Origin: Hydrogenophaga borbori
GTDB lineage: Bacteria; Pseudomonadota; Gammaproteobacteria; Burkholderiales; Burkholderiaceae_C
Length of the DNA: 64,000 nucleotides
Assembly (NCBI RefSeq): GCF_003417535.1
Contig: NZ_QVLS01000007.1
Coordinates: forward strand, 231,142-295,141
Direction of reading: 5' to 3'
Shown here: piece by piece, positions 38,816 through 49,137 of the stretch
How the letters are laid out: the number at the start of each line of letters is the position of its first letter
How positions within the stretch are numbered: the first letter of the stretch is position 1
Translations under genes and position numbers: made by a program
Notes under the pieces: model-generated
Databases searched by the model: none
Seen by the model: only the letters and a program-made list of their open reading frames with translations
What the model was told of the DNA's origin: nothing

Positions 38816-40381
38816 GTGTCGCTGTTCAAGTCCGCCTCCCTCGTCTCCCTGCTGACCCTGGCCTCGCGCATCACAGGCCTGGTGCGCGAGCTGCTCATGG
38901 CGGCCACTTTTGGCGCCAGCGCCATGACGGACGCCTTCAACGTGGCCTTCCGCATCCCCAACCTGTTGCGGCGGCTGTTCGCCGAGGGCGCTTTCAGCCA
39001 GGCCTTCGTGCCGGTGCTGGCCGGCACCCGCGCCCAGGAGGGCGACGAGGCCACCCGCTGCCTGGTCGACCAGATCGCCACCGTGCTGGCCTGGGCGCTG
39101 CTGGCCACCTGCGTGCTGGGCGTGCTGGCCGCGCCGGTGCTGGTCTACGCCATGGCGGCCGGTCTCAAGCAGTCGCCCGAGGGCTTCGAGGCCGCCGTGG
39201 TCATGACGCGCTGGATGTTCCCCTATATCGGCTTCATGTCCTTCGTGGCGCTGGCGGCGGGCATCCTGAACACCTGGAAGCGCTTCGCGGTGCCGGCGGT
39301 TACGCCGGTGCTGCTCAACCTGTCCATGATCGCCGCCGCCTGGTTCGGCGCGCCCTGGTTCGAGCGCCTGGGCCTGCCGCCCATCTACGCCATGGCCGGC
39401 GGCGTGCTGCTGGGCGGGGCGCTGCAGCTGGGCGCGCAGGTGCCCGCGCTGCGCCGCCTGGGCCTGTGGCCGCGGGTGGGGCTGGGCTGGGCCGCGCTCA
39501 AGGCGGCCTGGAACCACCCGGGCACGCGCCGGGTGCTCACGCTCATGCTGCCGGCGCTGCTGGGCGTGAGCGTGGCCCAGCTGTCGCTGCTGATCAACAC
39601 CCAGATCGCCTCGCACCTGGCCGTGGGCAGCGTGAGCTGGCTCACCTACGCCGACCGCCTGATGGAATTCCCCACGGCCATGCTGGGCGTGGCCCTGGGG
39701 GTGGTGCTGCTGCCACAATTGTCAGCAGCACAGGCCACGGGCGACACTGATCGCTACAGTGGCCTGCTCGACTGGGGCCTGCGCCTGGTGGTCTTGCTGG
39801 CCGTGCCTTGCGCCGTGGCGCTGCTCACCTTCGCCCAGCCGCTGGTCGCGGTGCTGTACCACTACGGCCGCTTCGGCACGGCCGACGTGCAGCAGACCGC
39901 CACGGCCCTGATGGGCTACGGCGCGGGCCTGATCGGGCTGATCGCCATCAAGGTGCTGGCGCCGGGCTTCTACGCGCGCCAGGACATCCGCACGCCGGTG
40001 AAGATCGCCATCGGCGTGCTCGTGCTCACGCAGGCGCTCAACCTGGTGCTGGTGCCGCACCTGGCGCACGCCGGGCTGGCGCTGGCCATCGGCCTGGGGG
40101 CGCTGGTGAACGCGGCTTTCCTGCTGATCGGCCTGCGCCGGCGCGGCGCCTACCGGCCGGCGCCGGGCTGGGCGAAGTTCGGCCTGCAGGTGCTGGCGGC
40201 CAGTGTGTTGCTGGCGGTCTACCTCACCTGGCTGTCGGCCCGGGTGGGCTGGCTGGGCTTCGAGGGGGCGGCCCTGCAGCGCGTGGGCCTGCTGACCCTG
40301 GGCATCGTGGGGGCGGGCGCCTTGTATTTCGGGGCCTTGGTTCTCTCGGGCTTGAACTTGCGCCAGTTCGTCCGACAATAG
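38816..40381 (+). CDS. murJ: Lipid II flippase MurJ
   Basis: A 521-residue MATE/MOP-type membrane protein with about 14 helices that flips lipid II to the periplasm for peptidoglycan synthesis. SLFKSASLVSLLTLASRITGLVRE and FRIPNLLRRLFAEGAFSQAFVP are MurJ signatures. It starts with GTG. No Shine-Dalgarno precedes it, and a TACACT -10-like element ends 7 bp before the GTG, so the mRNA may be leaderless. Confidence 0.95.
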   Translation: MSLFKSASLVSLLTLASRITGLVRELLMAATFGASAMTDAFNVAFRIPNLLRRLFAEGAFSQAFVPVLAGTRAQEGDEATRCLVDQIATVLAWALLATCVLGVLAAPVLVYAMAAGLKQSPEGFEAAVVMTRWMFPYIGFMSFVALAAGILNTWKRFAVPAVTPVLLNLSMIAAAWFGAPWFERLGLPPIYAMAGGVLLGGALQLGAQVPALRRLGLWPRVGLGWAALKAAWNHPGTRRVLTLMLPALLGVSVAQLSLLINTQIASHLAVGSVSWLTYADRLMEFPTAMLGVALGVVLLPQLSAAQATGDTDRYSGLLDWGLRLVVLLAVPCAVALLTFAQPLVAVLYHYGRFGTADVQQTATALMGYGAGLIGLIAIKVLAPGFYARQDIRTPVKIAIGVLVLTQALNLVLVPHLAHAGLALAIGLGALVNAAFLLIGLRRRGAYRPAPGWAKFGLQVLAASVLLAVYLTWLSARVGWLGFEGAALQRVGLLTLGIVGAGALYFGALVLSGLNLRQFVRQ

Positions 40382-40409
40382 CCGGACCGCACCCGCCGGC
40401 GCTCTGTCC

Positions 40410-41267
40410 ATGGCCCTTCCGTACGAGTTCACCGCGCCCACGCCCCTGAGCTACTTCGCGTCGCTCGTGCGTGACGACGAGGCCCTGCCGCTGTTCGAGG
40501 CGGCGGCCGCGGTGGCGCAGGACGAATACCCCGATCTGGACGTGCAGCAGGTGCTGGGCGACGTGGACCAGATGCTCGCGCGCGTGAGGCGCCGCTGCCC
40601 CGACGACGCCGGCCCGCTGCAGCGCCTGCGCGTGCTCAACCAGTTCTTCTTCCGCGACATGGGGTTCGGCGGCAACGTCAACAACTACTACGACCCCGAC
40701 AACAGCTACCTCAACGCGGTGCTGCGCACGCGCCGGGGCATCCCCATCTCGCTGGCCGTGCTCTGGCTGGAACTGGCCCAGGGCCTGGGCCTGAAGGCGC
40801 GCGGCGTCAACTTCCCCGGGCATTTCATGATCAAGATCAACCTGCCCAATGGGCAGGTGGTGATCGACCCGTTCACCGGCCAGTCGCTCAGCCGCGAGGA
40901 CCTGTCCGAGCGCCTGGAGCCCTACAAGCGCCGCAACGGCCTGGTGGACGACTTCGACGTGCCCGTGGGCCTGTACCTGCAGGCGGCCACGCCGCGCGAG
41001 ATCCTGGCGCGGCTGCTGCGCAACCTCAAGGAAATCCACCGCACGCAGTCCGACTGGCTGCGCCTGGTGGCCGTGCAGGACCGCCTGATCGTGCTGCTGC
41101 CCGAGGCCTGGGTGGAGTACCGCGACCGCGGCCTGGCCTGGGCCGAGATCGGCGACCTGCGGCTCGCGGTGAACGACCTCGAGACCTTCGTCGACCGCAC
41201 CGATGACGCCCTGGAGCGCAGCGCCATCGAGCAGCGCCTGCAGACCCTGCGGCGTGCGCTGAACTGA
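40410..41267 (+). CDS. SirB1-family protein (transglutaminase-like plus TPR)
   Basis: A 285-residue protein. The N-terminal transglutaminase-like/SirB1 domain contains NQFFFRDMGFGGNVNNYYDPDNSYL and RRGIPISLAVLWLELAQGLGL. The C-terminal part (about 190-280) is a TPR-like region ending DLETFVDRTDDALERSAIEQRL. No catalytic Cys is apparent, as is common in this family; function unknown. It lies 28 bp after murJ and is probably cotranscribed. Confidence 0.88.
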   Translation: MALPYEFTAPTPLSYFASLVRDDEALPLFEAAAAVAQDEYPDLDVQQVLGDVDQMLARVRRRCPDDAGPLQRLRVLNQFFFRDMGFGGNVNNYYDPDNSYLNAVLRTRRGIPISLAVLWLELAQGLGLKARGVNFPGHFMIKINLPNGQVVIDPFTGQSLSREDLSERLEPYKRRNGLVDDFDVPVGLYLQAATPREILARLLRNLKEIHRTQSDWLRLVAVQDRLIVLLPEAWVEYRDRGLAWAEIGDLRLAVNDLETFVDRTDDALERSAIEQRLQTLRRALN

Positions 41268-41376
41268 GGGCCTGGCCCCGTATCGGCGTGTAAGCGCGGT
41301 TGACGCACCGCATGAGCTGCAACGAATATCGACGCAGAACCGGGCCTCACCGCAGCCTGGACCCGGAGCCCTTTCC

Positions 41377-42009
41377 TTGAAAACACTGATGATCGCGGGC
41401 GCCACCGGCCTGGTGGGCAGTCACGCGCTGCGCCAGGCGCTGGCGCATCCTCAGGTGCGGCTGGTGGTGGCGCCGACCCGGCGCGCCCTGCCCACGCACC
41501 CCAAGCTGCTGAACCCCCTCGTGAGCTTCGACCGGCTGCCCGAAGAGGCCGATTGGTGGGGCGTGAACGCGGTGATCTGCACGATCGGCACCACCATGAA
41601 GACGGCCGGCTCGCGCGAAGCCTTCTACCGCGTGGACCACGACCTGCCGCTGCGCGTGGCCGAGCTGGCGCTGCGCCAGGGCACGCAGGCCTACGCCTTC
41701 AATTCGGCGCTGGGGGCGGACCTGCGTTCGCGGGTGTTCTATTCCCGCACCAAGGGCGAGGTGGAGCGCGACCTGCTGGCGCTGGGCTACCCCTCGCTCA
41801 CGCTGGTGCGGCCGGGCCTGATCGGCGGCGACCGCGTGGAGGACCGCCCGCGCGAGCGCCTGTTCCTGCGCCTGGCCGAGGCCCTGCGGCCGGTGCTGCC
41901 GCGGCGCTGGCGCGTGGTGCAGGCCGAGGCCATCGCCCGCACGCTGCTGGAATCGGCCCTGACGGCCACCCCGGGCGTGCGCGTGGTGATGTCCGAAGAC
42001 ATCACCTGA
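41377..42009 (+). CDS. NAD(P)-binding Rossmann-fold oxidoreductase (HTATIP2-like SDR)
   Basis: A 210-residue atypical short-chain dehydrogenase with MIAGATGLVGSHALRQAL as the nucleotide-binding loop, FNSALGAD, and YSRTKGEVERDLLALGYPSLTLVRPGL matching the extended-SDR YxxxK region. The start is taken as TTG at 41377 because GGAG lies 9 bp upstream; the ATG at 41389 has no such site. Substrate unknown. It stands alone between the SirB1-like gene and convergent purM. Confidence 0.82.
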   Translation: MKTLMIAGATGLVGSHALRQALAHPQVRLVVAPTRRALPTHPKLLNPLVSFDRLPEEADWWGVNAVICTIGTTMKTAGSREAFYRVDHDLPLRVAELALRQGTQAYAFNSALGADLRSRVFYSRTKGEVERDLLALGYPSLTLVRPGLIGGDRVEDRPRERLFLRLAEALRPVLPRRWRVVQAEAIARTLLESALTATPGVRVVMSEDIT

Positions 42010-42024
42010 GGTGCGGGGTGGCCC

Positions 42025-43056
<1,032 letters not shown>

Positions 43057-43139
43057 GGGAAAAGGCGCGGCGGCGGGGCCGCGGGCAGTGGTCGGGCGGG
43101 GGGAGGGCGGATACCCCGGGGCGCCCGGGGGCGCGCCGA

Positions 43140-43145
43140 TAGAAT
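43140..43145 (+). promoter_or_regulatory. Candidate -10 for the AI-2E/hda/pcnB/folK operon
   Basis: TAGAAT 60 bp before the ATG at 43205, in an otherwise very GC-rich gap. The -35 is not obvious. Confidence 0.35.
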
Positions 43146-43204
43146 CCAGAACCGGATTTTACGGGCTCGCCCCGGGCCCCAGGCCCGCCACCGAGCCCCG
43201 CCCC

Positions 43205-44302
43205 ATGACCTTCACCCCCACCCAGATCCGCATCGCCGCCTGGACCGCTATCGCGCTGGTCCTTGTCCTGCTGCTCACGCTGCTGGCGCCCGTGCTCATG
43301 CCCTTCATGGTGGCCTTGATCATGGCCTACGCCATGCACCCCCTGGTGGAGCGCCTGGCCGGGCGCGGCTGGCCGCGCTGGCTCGGGGCCGGGCTGTCGG
43401 TGGCGCTGCTGATGCTGGTGCTGCTGGCGGTGGTGCTGCTCATCGTGCCGGTCATCACCCAGCAGGTGCCGCTGCTGAGCAAGCAGGTGCCGGTGCTGCT
43501 GGACCGCCTGGCCGACGGCCTGAGCGCGCTGGCGGCGCGCTTCGGCTTCGAGTTGCGCCTGGACATCAGCCAGCTGCGCCAATGGGCCAGCCAGCTCATG
43601 AGCGGCAAGGAAAGCGAGCTGCTGGCCGGCCTGCTGTCCTCGCTGCGCATTGGCGGCAGTGCCTTGGCGGCGCTGTTCGGCAACCTGTTTCTCATGCCCA
43701 TCGTGGCCTTCTACCTGCTGATCGACTGGCGCGCCCTCATGGGCCGGGGCCGCGCGCTGGTGCCGCCGCGCTGGCGCGAGTCGGTCCAGGGCTTCCTGGA
43801 CGAGACCGATGGGGTGCTTGGCAAGTACCTGCGCGGCCAGCTCATGGTGATGGGCATCCTGGCGGTGTTCTATTCCACGGGCCTGGCGCTGGTGGGGCTC
43901 AACCTGGCGCTGCCCATCGGCGTGTTCACCGGCCTGGCCACCTTCGTGCCTTTCCTGGGCTTTGGCGTGGGACTGGTGCTGGCCGTGTTGGCGGCGCTGC
44001 TGGAGTTCCAATCCTTCACCGGCGTGGCGCTGGTGTTCGGCGTCTACATGCTGGGCCAGCTCGTGGAGAGCTATTACTTCACCCCGCGTCTGGTGGGCGA
44101 GGCGATCGGCCTGCACCCGATCTCGGTGATCTTCGCGCTGCTGGCTTTCGGCCACCTGTTCGGCTTCGTGGGCGTGCTCATCGCGCTGCCGGCCAGCGCG
44201 GTGCTGCTGGTGGCGCTGCGCCGGCTCAAGCGCCAGTACCTGTCGAGCGACCTGTACCTCAAGGCGCCGGTCGGCCACAACGAACCACCGCGTTTGCCAT
44301 GA
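43205..44302 (+). CDS. AI-2E family (PerM/TqsA-like) transporter
   Basis: A 365-residue permease with about eight membrane helices, starting MTFTPTQIRIAAWTAIALVL. MAYAMHPLVERLAGRGWPRWL and FVPFLGFGVGLVLAVLAALLEF are typical of UPF0118. The substrate is uncertain, as for most of the family. It precedes hda with an ATGA overlap, an arrangement common in Burkholderiales. Confidence 0.9.
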   Translation: MTFTPTQIRIAAWTAIALVLVLLLTLLAPVLMPFMVALIMAYAMHPLVERLAGRGWPRWLGAGLSVALLMLVLLAVVLLIVPVITQQVPLLSKQVPVLLDRLADGLSALAARFGFELRLDISQLRQWASQLMSGKESELLAGLLSSLRIGGSALAALFGNLFLMPIVAFYLLIDWRALMGRGRALVPPRWRESVQGFLDETDGVLGKYLRGQLMVMGILAVFYSTGLALVGLNLALPIGVFTGLATFVPFLGFGVGLVLAVLAALLEFQSFTGVALVFGVYMLGQLVESYYFTPRLVGEAIGLHPISVIFALLAFGHLFGFVGVLIALPASAVLLVALRRLKRQYLSSDLYLKAPVGHNEPPRLP

Positions 44303-45009
44303 GTGCATCGCCCGGCCAGCCCATGAAGCAGCTCGCGCTGGACATCGGCCTGGCGCCGCTGCCCACGCTGGACAACTTCGTTGGCGCGGGCAACGAGGCC
44401 GCGCTGGCCCACCTGCGCCTGTGGGTGCCCAACCCGCTGCGCTCGCCGGTGCCCACCTTCCTGTGGGGCGAGAGCGGCAGCGGCAAGACGCACCTGCTGC
44501 GCGCCGTGCGCGAGGCGCTGCGCGAGCAGGGCTCGCGCGTGGGCTGGATGGACGCCAGCACCCTGGACCCGGCCGAGTACGACGAACACTGGGACGCGGT
44601 GCTGCTCGACGACACCCACCTCTACACGGCAGCCCAGCAGGCCATGGCCTTCAACTGGTTCGTCAACGCCCAGACCCCGGCCCATGGCCCGGCGCGCTGG
44701 GTGCTGGCCGCGGGTGACCGCCCGCCGGCCGATCTGGTGCTGCGCGAGGACCTGCGCACCCGCCTCGGCTGGGGCCATGTGTTCCAGCTGCGCGCGCTCG
44801 GTGAGACCGAGCGGCGCGCCGTGCTGCGCCGCGCCGCCGACGAGCGCGGCGTCTTCCTCGGCGACGAGGTGATGGACTTCATGCTCAAGCGCTTCTCGCG
44901 CGACCTCTCCAGCCTGATGCTGCTGCTCGAGCGGCTCGACGGCTACGCGCTGCGCACGCAGCGCGCGATCACCATCCCGCTCATCAAATCCATGCTGGAA
45001 GACGAGTGA
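44299..45009 (+). CDS. hda: DnaA regulatory inactivator Hda
   Basis: A 236-residue AAA+ protein homologous to the DnaA ATPase domain. MKQLALDIGLAPLPTLDNFVG, Walker A GESGSGKTHLL and Walker B VLLDDTHLY are visible. With the DNA-loaded beta clamp it promotes ATP hydrolysis by DnaA after initiation; QLALDI near the start is a plausible clamp-binding motif. The start at 44299 overlaps the previous stop (ATGA); the ATG at 44323 is an alternative. Confidence 0.93.
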   Translation: MSASPGQPMKQLALDIGLAPLPTLDNFVGAGNEAALAHLRLWVPNPLRSPVPTFLWGESGSGKTHLLRAVREALREQGSRVGWMDASTLDPAEYDEHWDAVLLDDTHLYTAAQQAMAFNWFVNAQTPAHGPARWVLAAGDRPPADLVLREDLRTRLGWGHVFQLRALGETERRAVLRRAADERGVFLGDEVMDFMLKRFSRDLSSLMLLLERLDGYALRTQRAITIPLIKSMLEDE

Positions 45010-45023
45010 GCGGGCATTTCCCC

Positions 45024-45692
45024 ATGCGACTGGCCCTTTTCGACCTCGACCACACCCTCATCCCCCTGGACTCCGACCACGCCTGGGGCGAATTCACCGT
45101 GCGCCTGGGCTGGCGCGACGCCGAGGACTTTCGCCGCGCCAACGACGGTTACTACGCCGACTACAAGGCCGGCACCCTGGATATCCACGACTACGTGCGC
45201 TTCGCCACCGGCGCGGTGCGCGAGCGCGGCCTGGCCGAGGGCCTGCGCGCGCACGAGCGCTTCATGGCCGAGGTGATCCGCCCGGCCATGACCGAGGCCG
45301 CGCGCGCCCTGGTGCGCCGCCACCAGGACGCGGGCGACACCGTGCTCATCGTCACCGCCACCAACGCCTTCGTCACCCGGCCCATCGCCCAGGCCTTCGG
45401 CGTCGAACAGCTCATCGCCATCGACCTGGCCACCGATCCGTCGGGCGAACTCACCGGCGCCATCGCGGGCGTTCCCTCCTTCCGCGAGGGCAAGGTCGCC
45501 CGTGTGGAACAATGGCTGGCCGATCGCGGCCTGCGCTGGTCCGATCTGGCGCACAGCACCTTCTACAGCGACTCGATGAACGACCTGCCGCTGCTCGAGA
45601 AGGTGGACGAACCGGTGGCCACCAACCCCGATCAGCGCCTCGCCACCCTCGCCAAGCAGCGCGGCTGGCGCATCCTCAATCTCTTCGAATGA
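45024..45692 (+). CDS. HAD-IB hydrolase (phosphoserine phosphatase-like)
   Basis: A 222-residue HAD subfamily IB phosphatase with motif I FDLDHTLIPLDSD, motif II VTATN, motif III region SFREGK and motif IV YSDSMNDLPLLE. It hydrolyses a small phosphate ester; phosphoserine or histidinol phosphate are likely, but neighbours do not decide. The ATG at 45024 is chosen over an in-frame GTG at 45006. Its stop overlaps pcnB (ATGA). Confidence 0.88.
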   Translation: MRLALFDLDHTLIPLDSDHAWGEFTVRLGWRDAEDFRRANDGYYADYKAGTLDIHDYVRFATGAVRERGLAEGLRAHERFMAEVIRPAMTEAARALVRRHQDAGDTVLIVTATNAFVTRPIAQAFGVEQLIAIDLATDPSGELTGAIAGVPSFREGKVARVEQWLADRGLRWSDLAHSTFYSDSMNDLPLLEKVDEPVATNPDQRLATLAKQRGWRILNLFE

Positions 45693-47350
45693 TCAAAAAA
45701 TTCATCGACAAGCTGCTGGGCAAGGCCGGTGGCGCCCGAGCGGGCTCGCCCTTCGGCAAGCGCCAGGACGTGCCGGCCAGCGTTCACGGCATCGACCCCA
45801 AGCTGGTGGACCAGCGCGCGCTGGACGTGGTCCGCACGCTCAAGCAGGCCGGCTTCGAGGCCTACATCGTCGGCGGCGCCGTGCGCGACCTGCTGCTGGG
45901 CCTGCGGCCCAAGGACTTCGACGTCGCCACCAATGCCACGCCCGAGCAGGTCAAGGGCCTGTTCCGGCGCGCCTTCATCATCGGCCGGCGCTTTCGCATC
46001 GTGCACGTGGTCTACGGCCGCGGGCGCGAGCACGAGGTGATCGAGGTCTCCACCTTCCGCGCCTACCTCGACAGCGCCGACGCCGAACAGGTGGCGGGCA
46101 ACGAGCGCACCAGCAAGGGCGAGCTCTCGGGCATGAAGCACGCGGTGGACGCCAGCGGGCGCGTGCTGCGCGACAACGTCTGGGGCCCGATCGAGCAGGA
46201 TGCGGCGCGCCGCGACTTCTCGGTCAACGCCATGTACTACGACCCCGAGACGCAGACCGTGGTCGACTTCCACCACGGCATCCGCGACGCGCAGAAGAAG
46301 CAGCTGCGCATGATCGGCGACGCCGCCACGCGCTACCGCGAGGACCCGGTGCGCATCATTCGCGCCGTGCGCTTCGCGGCCAAGCTCTCGCCGCTGGGCT
46401 TCAAGCTCGACGCCAAGACTCGCGAGCCGCTGCAGGCCTCCAAGTCGCTGCTGCAGGACATCCCGCAAAGCCGCCTGTTCGACGAAATGCTCAAGCTGCT
46501 GCAGACCGGCCATTCGCTGGCCAGCCTGCAGCAACTCAAGGCCCTGGGTCTGGACCGGGGCATCTACCCGCTGCTCGACGTGGTGGTGCAGCGCGCCGAC
46601 GACCCCTTCGTGCAGCTGGCCCTGCAGGACACCGATCGCCGCGTGGGCGAGAACAAGCCGGTGGCGCCCAGTTTCCTGCTGGCCTGCGTGCTGTGGGCCG
46701 ACGTGCGCCGCGGCTGGGAGCGCCGCATCGAGTCGCGCCCCGGCCACAAGCCGGTGCCCGCCTTCGCGGCCCTGCAGGACGCGATCGACGAGGCCTTCGA
46801 CGCGCGCATCGGCGACGTGTCGGGCCGCGGCAAGCTCGGCGCCGACATGCGCGAGATCTGGCTCATGCAGCCACGCTTCGACAAGCGCACCGGCAGCGGC
46901 GTCTTCACGCTGGTGGAGCAGCCGCGTTTCCGCGCCGGCTTCGACTTCCTGCGCCTGCGCTCGCAGGTGGGCGAGGTGGACGAGGAACTCGCCCACTGGT
47001 GGGAGACCTTCAGCACCGCCAGCGACGAGCGCCGCCGCGACATGGTGGACGCCCAGCGCAACACCGGCAAGGGCGCGCCCAAGGCGCGGCGCGTCAAGCG
47101 CGGCGACCCGGACCACCCACAGAGCGACGTGTCCGACGACCCGCGCTTCCGCCCGGTGGACGAGGACGGCGACGACGAGCCGTCCCTGGACGACGGGCCC
47201 TCGCAGGCGCCTGAGGCCGAGGCCGAACCCGGCGGCGCGCCCGCCAAGAAGCGGCGCCGCCGGCGCCGCAAACCCGGCGGCGCCGCGCGCACCGAGGGCG
47301 GCGAAGGCGGCGAGGGCAACCCGCCCACCGGCGGCGATGGGGCGGCCTGA
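45689..47350 (+). CDS. pcnB: Poly(A) polymerase I
   Basis: A 553-residue nucleotidyltransferase. YIVGGAVRDLLLGLRPKDFDVATNATP holds the active-site aspartates; RRFRIVHVVYGRG and RRDFSVNAMYYDP follow. It adds 3' poly(A) tails that promote RNA decay. The C-terminal 100 residues are acidic, then very basic (KKRRRRRRKPGG) and Gly-rich, longer than in E. coli. The start overlaps the HAD gene; folK begins inside its last codons. Confidence 0.95.
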   Translation: MIKKFIDKLLGKAGGARAGSPFGKRQDVPASVHGIDPKLVDQRALDVVRTLKQAGFEAYIVGGAVRDLLLGLRPKDFDVATNATPEQVKGLFRRAFIIGRRFRIVHVVYGRGREHEVIEVSTFRAYLDSADAEQVAGNERTSKGELSGMKHAVDASGRVLRDNVWGPIEQDAARRDFSVNAMYYDPETQTVVDFHHGIRDAQKKQLRMIGDAATRYREDPVRIIRAVRFAAKLSPLGFKLDAKTREPLQASKSLLQDIPQSRLFDEMLKLLQTGHSLASLQQLKALGLDRGIYPLLDVVVQRADDPFVQLALQDTDRRVGENKPVAPSFLLACVLWADVRRGWERRIESRPGHKPVPAFAALQDAIDEAFDARIGDVSGRGKLGADMREIWLMQPRFDKRTGSGVFTLVEQPRFRAGFDFLRLRSQVGEVDEELAHWWETFSTASDERRRDMVDAQRNTGKGAPKARRVKRGDPDHPQSDVSDDPRFRPVDEDGDDEPSLDDGPSQAPEAEAEPGGAPAKKRRRRRRKPGGAARTEGGEGGEGNPPTGGDGAA

Positions 47351-47813
47351 GCTCCAGGCCTACGTCGCGCTCGGCGCCAACCTGGGCCAGGCCGCGGCCG
47401 CCGTGCGCGGGGCCCTCGACGCCCTGGACCACACCCCCGGCCTGCGGCTGGTGCGGGCCTCGTCCCTGTACCGCAGCGCGCCGCACGAAGCGCAAGGCCC
47501 CGACTTCGTCAACGCGGTGGCCGAGATCGCCACCACGCTCAGCGCGCCGGATCTGCTGGGTGCCCTGCAGGCCATCGAAACCGCGGCCGGCCGCGAACGG
47601 CCCTACCGCCACGCCCCGCGCACGCTCGACCTCGACCTGCTGTTCTACGGCGAGGGCCGCATCGATTCGCCCACGCTGACCCTGCCGCATCCGCGCTGGC
47701 GCGAGCGCGCCTTCGTGCTGCTGCCGCTGGCCGAGGTCGCGCCCCACCGGGTGCCGGCCGAGGCCCTGGCCGCCGTGGCGGGCCAGGCCATCGAGCGGCT
47801 GCGCGAGGCCTGA
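47337..47813 (+). CDS. folK: 2-amino-4-hydroxy-6-hydroxymethyldihydropteridine pyrophosphokinase
   Basis: A 158-residue HPPK of folate synthesis. AYVALGANLGQ, SSLYRSAPHEAQGPDFVNAV and HAPRTLDLDLLFYG (metal-binding aspartates) are the family signatures; PHPRWRERAFVLLPLAE follows. It overlaps the pcnB end by 14 bp, so translation is coupled, as in many proteobacteria. Confidence 0.96.
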   Translation: MGRPELQAYVALGANLGQAAAAVRGALDALDHTPGLRLVRASSLYRSAPHEAQGPDFVNAVAEIATTLSAPDLLGALQAIETAAGRERPYRHAPRTLDLDLLFYGEGRIDSPTLTLPHPRWRERAFVLLPLAEVAPHRVPAEALAAVAGQAIERLREA

Positions 47814-47819
47814 GCGCGC

Positions 47820-48452
47820 TCAGGGGGCCAGCCGCTCGCGCACCCAGGCGCCGTCCTGCAGCCGGTAGCGCAGCCGGTCGTGCAGCCGGCTCTTGCGCCC
47901 CTGCCAGAACTGCCAGTTGTCCGGCACCAGCCGGTAGCCGCCCCAGTGCGGCGGGCGTGGCGGCTTGAGCAGGAACTGCGCGCCGAACTTCGCCGCGTTG
48001 GCCACCAGCACCGAGCGGCCCTCGATCACCTCGCTCTGCGGGCTGGCCCAGGCGCCGATGCGGCTGTCCAGCGGGCGGCTGTGGAAATAGGCGTCGCTTT
48101 CTTCGGCGCTGGTGAATGCCACGCGGCCCTCGATGCGCACCACGCGCTCGAGCTCCACCCAATGGAATTGCAGCGCCGCGTAGGGGTTGCCCGCCAGTTC
48201 GTGGCCCTTGCGGCTGTGGTAGTTGGTGTACCAGACGATGCCGCGCTCGTCGTAGCCCTTGATGAGCACGATGCGCGTGCTCGGGCGCAGGTCCGATCCC
48301 ACGGTGGCCAGGGTCATGGCATTGGGCTCGGGCACCTGGGCGGCGATGGCTTGCTGCAGCCATTGGTCGAACTGTTGCAGCGGGTCGGCGTGCGAGGCGT
48401 CCTCGCTCAGCTCGGCCTTCTCGTAGCTCTTGCGCAGGTCGGCGATGTTCAT
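47820..48452 (-). CDS. pdxH: Pyridoxamine 5'-phosphate oxidase
   Basis: A 210-residue FMN enzyme making pyridoxal phosphate. [48 protein letters not shown] and the C-terminal [22 protein letters not shown] match PdxH. Length is normal. It converges on folK and lies 25 bp after the ChaC-like gene on the same strand. Confidence 0.96.
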   Translation of the reverse strand: MNIADLRKSYEKAELSEDASHADPLQQFDQWLQQAIAAQVPEPNAMTLATVGSDLRPSTRIVLIKGYDERGIVWYTNYHSRKGHELAGNPYAALQFHWVELERVVRIEGRVAFTSAEESDAYFHSRPLDSRIGAWASPQSEVIEGRSVLVANAAKFGAQFLLKPPRPPHWGGYRLVPDNWQFWQGRKSRLHDRLRYRLQDGAWVRERLAP

Positions 48453-48477
48453 GGTGCCAGTGTAGTGAGGCGGCCGA

Positions 48478-49080
48478 TCAGTCGGCCAGTCGCAGCAGCT
48501 TTTCCAGCGCGTGGTCGTGGATGCCGTGGGCCTTGAGCCCTTCGAAGGTGCGGCGGGCGTAGTCCAGCGTGGTGCCATAGCGCCCGCAGGAGCGCGAGAA
48601 GATGTCGCGGTAGCGCTCGGGCGTGAGCTGGCCCGTGAAGCTGGGGCTGCGGCGTGAGAGCGTGAAGGCCAGCGCGCGCACGCTGCCCTGCGGGGTTTGC
48701 ACCCGCAGCCACTTGGGGTCGTAGACGGGGTTGGGCATCTCGCGCGCCCACAGGCGCGGCATCAGCGCTTCCACCTGCTCGTGCGGCACGCGCAGCGCTA
48801 GGCCGTCGCAGCTGCCGCCCGACAGGAGCGCGAACACCAGGCCCGGGCACTCGGGCGTGCCGCGGTTGACGCGGCTCCACATCTGCAGGCCCCGGTGGTG
48901 CCCATGCACGCGGCCGGGGCGGCTCTCGGCGGCCTCGAACTCGGGCCGCCAGACCAGCGAGGCGTAGCCGAACACCCAGAGGTCCGGGCGCTCGCCCTGG
49001 GCGCGCCAGTCGGCCAGGGTCTCGGCCATCATGGCCGCGCCATCGCGCTGTTCGGGGATCCAGGTGCGCAGGGGCTTCAT
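48478..49080 (-). CDS. ChaC-like gamma-glutamylcyclotransferase
   Basis: A 200-residue protein with [16 protein letters not shown], the nucleotide-like YGSL loop of the fold (here YASL), and [13 protein letters not shown]. ChaC enzymes degrade glutathione to 5-oxoproline and Cys-Gly. The catalytic glutamate probably lies in the region after VYDPKWL, but I cannot fix it by eye. Upstream of pdxH on the same strand. Confidence 0.88.
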   Translation of the reverse strand: MKPLRTWIPEQRDGAAMMAETLADWRAQGERPDLWVFGYASLVWRPEFEAAESRPGRVHGHHRGLQMWSRVNRGTPECPGLVFALLSGGSCDGLALRVPHEQVEALMPRLWAREMPNPVYDPKWLRVQTPQGSVRALAFTLSRRSPSFTGQLTPERYRDIFSRSCGRYGTTLDYARRTFEGLKAHGIHDHALEKLLRLAD

Positions 49081-49090
49081 CCGGCCTGCC

Positions 49091-49096
49091 TACAAT
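49091..49096 (+). promoter_or_regulatory. Candidate -10 of the OmpA-like gene
   Basis: TACAAT 41 bp before the ATG at 49138, in the divergent gap with the ChaC-like gene; no clear -35. Confidence 0.4.
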
Positions 49097-49137
49097 GCCG
49101 GATTCGCCGATTCACGCACACCACAGGAGCTTTTTGC

